Positions 5,319 to 7,086 of a stretch of DNA of 7,086 nt are shown here, piece after piece. The notes under the pieces are model-generated. The model was not told the origin of the DNA. It searched no databases and saw nothing but the letters and a program-made list of their open reading frames with translations. Source of the DNA: UBA1723 sp018066165. GTDB taxonomy: Bacteria; Bacteroidota; Bacteroidia; Bacteroidales; Paludibacteraceae. How positions within the stretch are numbered: the first letter of the stretch is position 1; every line of letters begins with the position of its first letter. The stretch lies in NCBI GenBank assembly GCA_018066165.1, contig JAGHRX010000139.1, positions 1-7,086 on the forward strand. The letters run 5' to 3'. A program made the position numbers and the translations under genes.

Positions 5319-6592
5319 ATGTAGCACAAGTAAAAATGTTCGGCCTCACAGTAGGATCCGTGAGCTGGAACGAGCAATATGGCATAGCAAGATTTGAGTA
5401 TGATCCTGATTTCGTGAAAAGTGGGATCCAACCGTCACCAATTCTTATGCCAACAAGAGAAGGACGAGTTTATAGTTTTGGTGATCTTAACAGTGAAACA
5501 TTCAAAGGTCTGCCTGGAATGTTAGCAGACTCTTTGCCGGACACTTATGGCCGTGCATTGTTCGACAAATGGCTTTCTCTGACAGGAAGGACATCTAGTA
5601 ATACTATTGAAACTCTTTGCTTTATGGGGAAAAGATGTATGGGTGCTCTTGAATTTGAGCCAGCTATAGAGCCAACATTCAAAGAAACTCATAACATAGA
5701 AATTGAATCTTTAGTCGACGTCGCTCGTGAAGCACTTACTGAAAAAGAGAGTTTTCAGACCAATCTTAGCGATGACAAGAAAAATGCTATCGCTGACATT
5801 TTACGCTTAGGAACATCTGCCGGAGGACAGAGAGCTAAGGCTATTATCGCTTATAACAAAGAAACGGGGGTGGTTCGCTCTGGACAGATTGACGCACCTG
5901 ACGGTTTTGACTATTATCTAATAAAACTTGACGGAGTATCTGCAACAGCAGGATTAAAAGAAACTGGTAATTATGGACGTCTTGAATACTCGTTTTCACA
6001 ACTGGTGAAAAAATGTGGTATAGAGATGACGGAATGCTCGTTGATTGAAGAAAATGGACGTGCTCATTTCCTAACAAAGCGATTTGATCGAATTAACGGA
6101 GAAAAAATCCACATGCAAACACTCTGTGGTATTGCCCATATGGACTACAGATTATTGAGAGGATATTCCTACGAACAAGCCTTTAACGTTATGCGAGGAT
6201 TGCGACTATCGTATGCAGAAGCACAAGAAATGTTCCGTAGAATCGTGTTCAATGTTGTTATAAGAAACCAGGACGACCACACTAAAAACATATCTTTCCT
6301 AATGGACAAGCATGGCAAATGGAAACTGTCTCCTGCGTATGATATGTGCTATTCTTATAAACCCGATGGTTCATGGACTTCAGCACATCAAATGTCTGTG
6401 AATGGAAAATACGACGGCATTACACGAAAAGATCTGCTGGAACTAGCTTCTCGTAATAATATCCGTAACGCTTCTCAAATAATGGATGAAGTTTGTGATA
6501 TCTGTGCGACGTGGCCACAGATTGCTAAAGAATGCGATGTGCCACAATCTATGGTAGACAGATACCTTCCAAACATGCAATTCAAAATATAG
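5312..6592 (+). CDS. hipA: HipA-family Ser/Thr kinase toxin, full length
   Basis: A 426-residue HipA kinase, of normal length for the family. Residues 1-~105 form the N-terminal subdomain (PF13657 type) with LADSLPDTYG at 71-80. The C-terminal kinase part (PF07804 type) has GTSAGG at 167-172, which corresponds to the loop carrying the autophosphorylated serine in E. coli HipA, YYLIK at 201-205 with the ATP-binding lysine, LTKRFDR at 254-260, the catalytic loop NQDDHTKN at 319-326 with Asp321, and LSPAYD at 339-344 with the metal-binding Asp344. All key residues are present, so it should be active. It is translationally coupled to hipB and is most likely held inactive in the HipBA complex. It is clearly paralogous to the headless kinase at 114-1433 but well diverged, so the two are not a recent duplication. 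Confidence 0.93.
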   Translation: MVDVAQVKMFGLTVGSVSWNEQYGIARFEYDPDFVKSGIQPSPILMPTREGRVYSFGDLNSETFKGLPGMLADSLPDTYGRALFDKWLSLTGRTSSNTIETLCFMGKRCMGALEFEPAIEPTFKETHNIEIESLVDVAREALTEKESFQTNLSDDKKNAIADILRLGTSAGGQRAKAIIAYNKETGVVRSGQIDAPDGFDYYLIKLDGVSATAGLKETGNYGRLEYSFSQLVKKCGIEMTECSLIEENGRAHFLTKRFDRINGEKIHMQTLCGIAHMDYRLLRGYSYEQAFNVMRGLRLSYAEAQEMFRRIVFNVVIRNQDDHTKNISFLMDKHGKWKLSPAYDMCYSYKPDGSWTSAHQMSVNGKYDGITRKDLLELASRNNIRNASQIMDEVCDICATWPQIAKECDVPQSMVDRYLPNMQFKI

Positions 6593-6602
6593 ACTACTAA
6601 AA

Positions 6603-6734
6603 ATGTTGAAGGGCAGAGTGGGGTCTTTGAAATTCATGTTAGTAGACATAAACCAAGCAAAAAGACCGCCTTTTTATTGTTTATATAATATTGCTTACAT
6701 AGTTTTGGATAAAACAAAAATCCTTAAAATATAA
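6603..6734 (+). CDS. Possible 43-residue ORF after hipA
   Basis: An ATG 10 bases after the hipA stop opens a 43-codon frame (MLKGRVGSLKFMLVDI at its start) ending at TAA 6732-6734. It has no visible ribosome site, spans the weak terminator at 6659-6675 and resembles no family I know. It is probably chance in AT-rich DNA. The same stretch contains the dyad CTACTAA (6594-6600) and TTAGTAG (6639-6645). Confidence 0.15.
   Translation: MLKGRVGSLKFMLVDINQAKRPPFYCLYNIAYIVLDKTKILKI
6659..6675 (+). terminator. Weak terminator candidate after hipBA
   Basis: AAAAAG (6659-6664), a 5-base loop and CTTTTT (6670-6675) form a weak AT-rich stem whose T-run is part of the stem. It is 67 bases after the hipA stop and is the only terminator-like site there. 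Confidence 0.3.
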
Positions 6735-6764
6735 TCGATTATCACAAAACAATAAAAAAAGGCG

Positions 6765-6825
6765 TATAGGTCAAATTGCGTGGTATTTTTATAAGCTATG
6801 CTTCTATAGGTCAAATTGCGTGGTA
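6765..6825 (-). repeat. Two 21-bp direct repeats, right arm
   Basis: The two units at 6765-6785 and 6805-6825 are identical to each other and to the left-arm units, in inverted orientation. Relative to the outward promoter here their centres lie roughly 105 and 65 bases before the expected transcript start, positions suited to a regulator as well as to a recombinase or transposase. Confidence 0.85.
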
Positions 6826-6841
6826 AAAATGTCGGATAGAA

Positions 6842-6874
6842 TTTGCATAAATCGACAGATGAACAATACATTTG
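6842..6874 (+). promoter_or_regulatory. Outward promoter in right repeat arm
   Basis: TTTG (6842-6845), a 21-base spacer and TACATTTG (6867-6874) match the Bacteroidota promoter pattern. It is the best promoter in the window. Transcription should start near 6880-6882 and read away from the bracketed segment into the sRNA candidate. Confidence 0.65.
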
Positions 6875-6880
6875 CATTGC

Positions 6881-6987
6881 AGTTTGAAGCATAGTGGAGC
6901 TCTGCTGGGGACCAACTCCATGAGGAATTAAACTGTGGATGCTGTATTGCAAACAAGATGGATTGGAGTTAAACCAATCCCTTTTTT
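6881..6987 (+). ncRNA. Candidate small RNA, about 105 nt
   Basis: A consensus promoter in the repeat arm and a strong intrinsic terminator delimit about 105 bases without a convincing ORF. Possible long-range pairings are CAGTTT (6880-6885) with AAACTG (6930-6935), AGCAT (6888-6892) with ATGCT (6939-6943), and AACTCCA (6914-6920) with TGGAGTT (6964-6970). The last competes with the terminator stem. I recognise no known RNA family. It could be a regulator of the element (for example of copy number, mobilization or toxin), or a leader of a gene outside the window. The exact 5' end is inferred. Confidence 0.5.
6960..6987 (+). terminator. Intrinsic terminator of the candidate small RNA
   Basis: GGATTGG (6960-6966), a 7-base loop and CCAATCC (6974-6980) are followed by C and six T (6982-6987). 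It is directional: only the plus strand has the T-run. It is the clearest terminator in the window, yet no plus-strand coding gene lies directly before it. Confidence 0.75.
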
Positions 6988-7032
6988 GTGAATTGCGAAC
7001 AGCCTTCCCTATGCCAAGAAAAACCCACAAAT

Positions 7033-7048
7033 GAACCGCTTGCGGTTC
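7033..7048. repeat. GC-rich hairpin near right edge
   Basis: GAACCGC (7033-7039) and GCGGTTC (7042-7048) are perfect arms around a 2-base centre. On the minus strand it is followed, 11 bases on, by a short T-run. It could be a terminator of a gene reading leftwards from beyond the window or a binding site. Confidence 0.5.
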
Positions 7049-7086
7049 TCTTCTGACATTCCACTGTGATTGTTGAGATTCTTTTT

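Larger units (their letters stand above)
6761..6887 (-). repeat. Right arm of long inverted repeat
   Basis: This is the reverse complement of bases 1-127 with one mismatch (6860). The inner edge at 6761 follows an A-run, and nothing of hipA is found next to it, unlike at the left arm. The arm carries the paired 21-bp repeats and the promoter that faces right into the candidate small RNA. Whether the repeat continues beyond 6887 cannot be seen, since the left partner ends with the window. Confidence 0.95.

Noticed and set aside
1..6887. Segment inversion that restores a complete hipA from the right flank
   Set aside because: The hipA frame is closed by TAG at 90-92 inside the repeat itself, and the minus-strand open frame from the right flank enters in another frame and shows no HipA head. 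Inversion could not rebuild the gene as seen here.
6695..7030. 111-codon minus-strand frame running through the right repeat arm, open to the right edge
   Set aside because: It begins at a TTG, crosses the repeat, the promoter and the terminator region, has an unusual composition (many Cys, Phe and Ser) and resembles no family. It looks like a chance open frame.
1..7086. CRISPR array, tRNA, rRNA, integrase or transposase genes
   Set aside because: I looked for regularly spaced repeats, tRNA-like arms and recombinase motifs on both strands and saw none. The only repeats are the pairs in the inverted-repeat arms.

Overview
The window looks like an accessory, mobilizable stretch of a Bacteroidales genome or plasmid (Bacteroides, Prevotella or a relative). 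The evidence is the AT-rich sequence, several promoter-like sites with the Bacteroidota -7 box TAnnTTTG and a TTTG about 20 bases upstream, mostly weak Shine-Dalgarno sites, and a relaxase plus accessory pair of the type carried by Bacteroides mobilizable elements. There is no replication gene, integrase, transposase or tRNA in the window, so plasmid versus integrated element cannot be decided.

Layout. Bases 1-127 and 6761-6887 form an inverted repeat (126 of 127 positions match) that brackets about 6.6 kb. Each arm holds two direct copies of a 21-bp repeat and a promoter pointing out of the bracketed segment. Inside, left to right: a HipA-family kinase ORF without its first ~60 residues (114-1433, +), cut exactly at the repeat boundary; a 151-bp gap with inverted repeats; a MOBP-type relaxase (1585-3891, -) and its small MobC-like accessory gene (3895-4305, -), which form an operon; a 665-bp region (4306-4970) full of dyads that holds the mob promoter, probably oriT, and the hipBA promoter with two operator-like sites; hipB (4971-5318, +) and a full-length hipA (5312-6592, +), which overlap by 7 bp; and an AT-rich tail. 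To the right of the second repeat arm, a good promoter (6842-6874) is followed about 105 bases later by a strong intrinsic terminator (6960-6987), with no convincing ORF between. This is a candidate small RNA gene.

How the parts may work together. The relaxase and MobC would nick oriT and let the DNA be mobilized by a conjugative element in trans. HipB (DNA-binding antitoxin) and HipA (Ser/Thr kinase toxin) would form an addiction module that keeps the element in the population. HipB probably represses its own operon through the TGTCAAATTTGACA palindrome and an imperfect copy 41 bp away. The direct repeats in the inverted-repeat arms share the AATTTGAC core and a 40-bp spacing with these operators, which raises the possibility that HipB also acts at the element ends. 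The headless hipA is probably a relic or a second, differently regulated kinase.

The most interesting part is the pair of ends: long inverted repeats, paired direct repeats, outward promoters and the candidate sRNA. The left arm starts at base 1, so its true length and left neighbour are unknown, and an assembly effect must be excluded.
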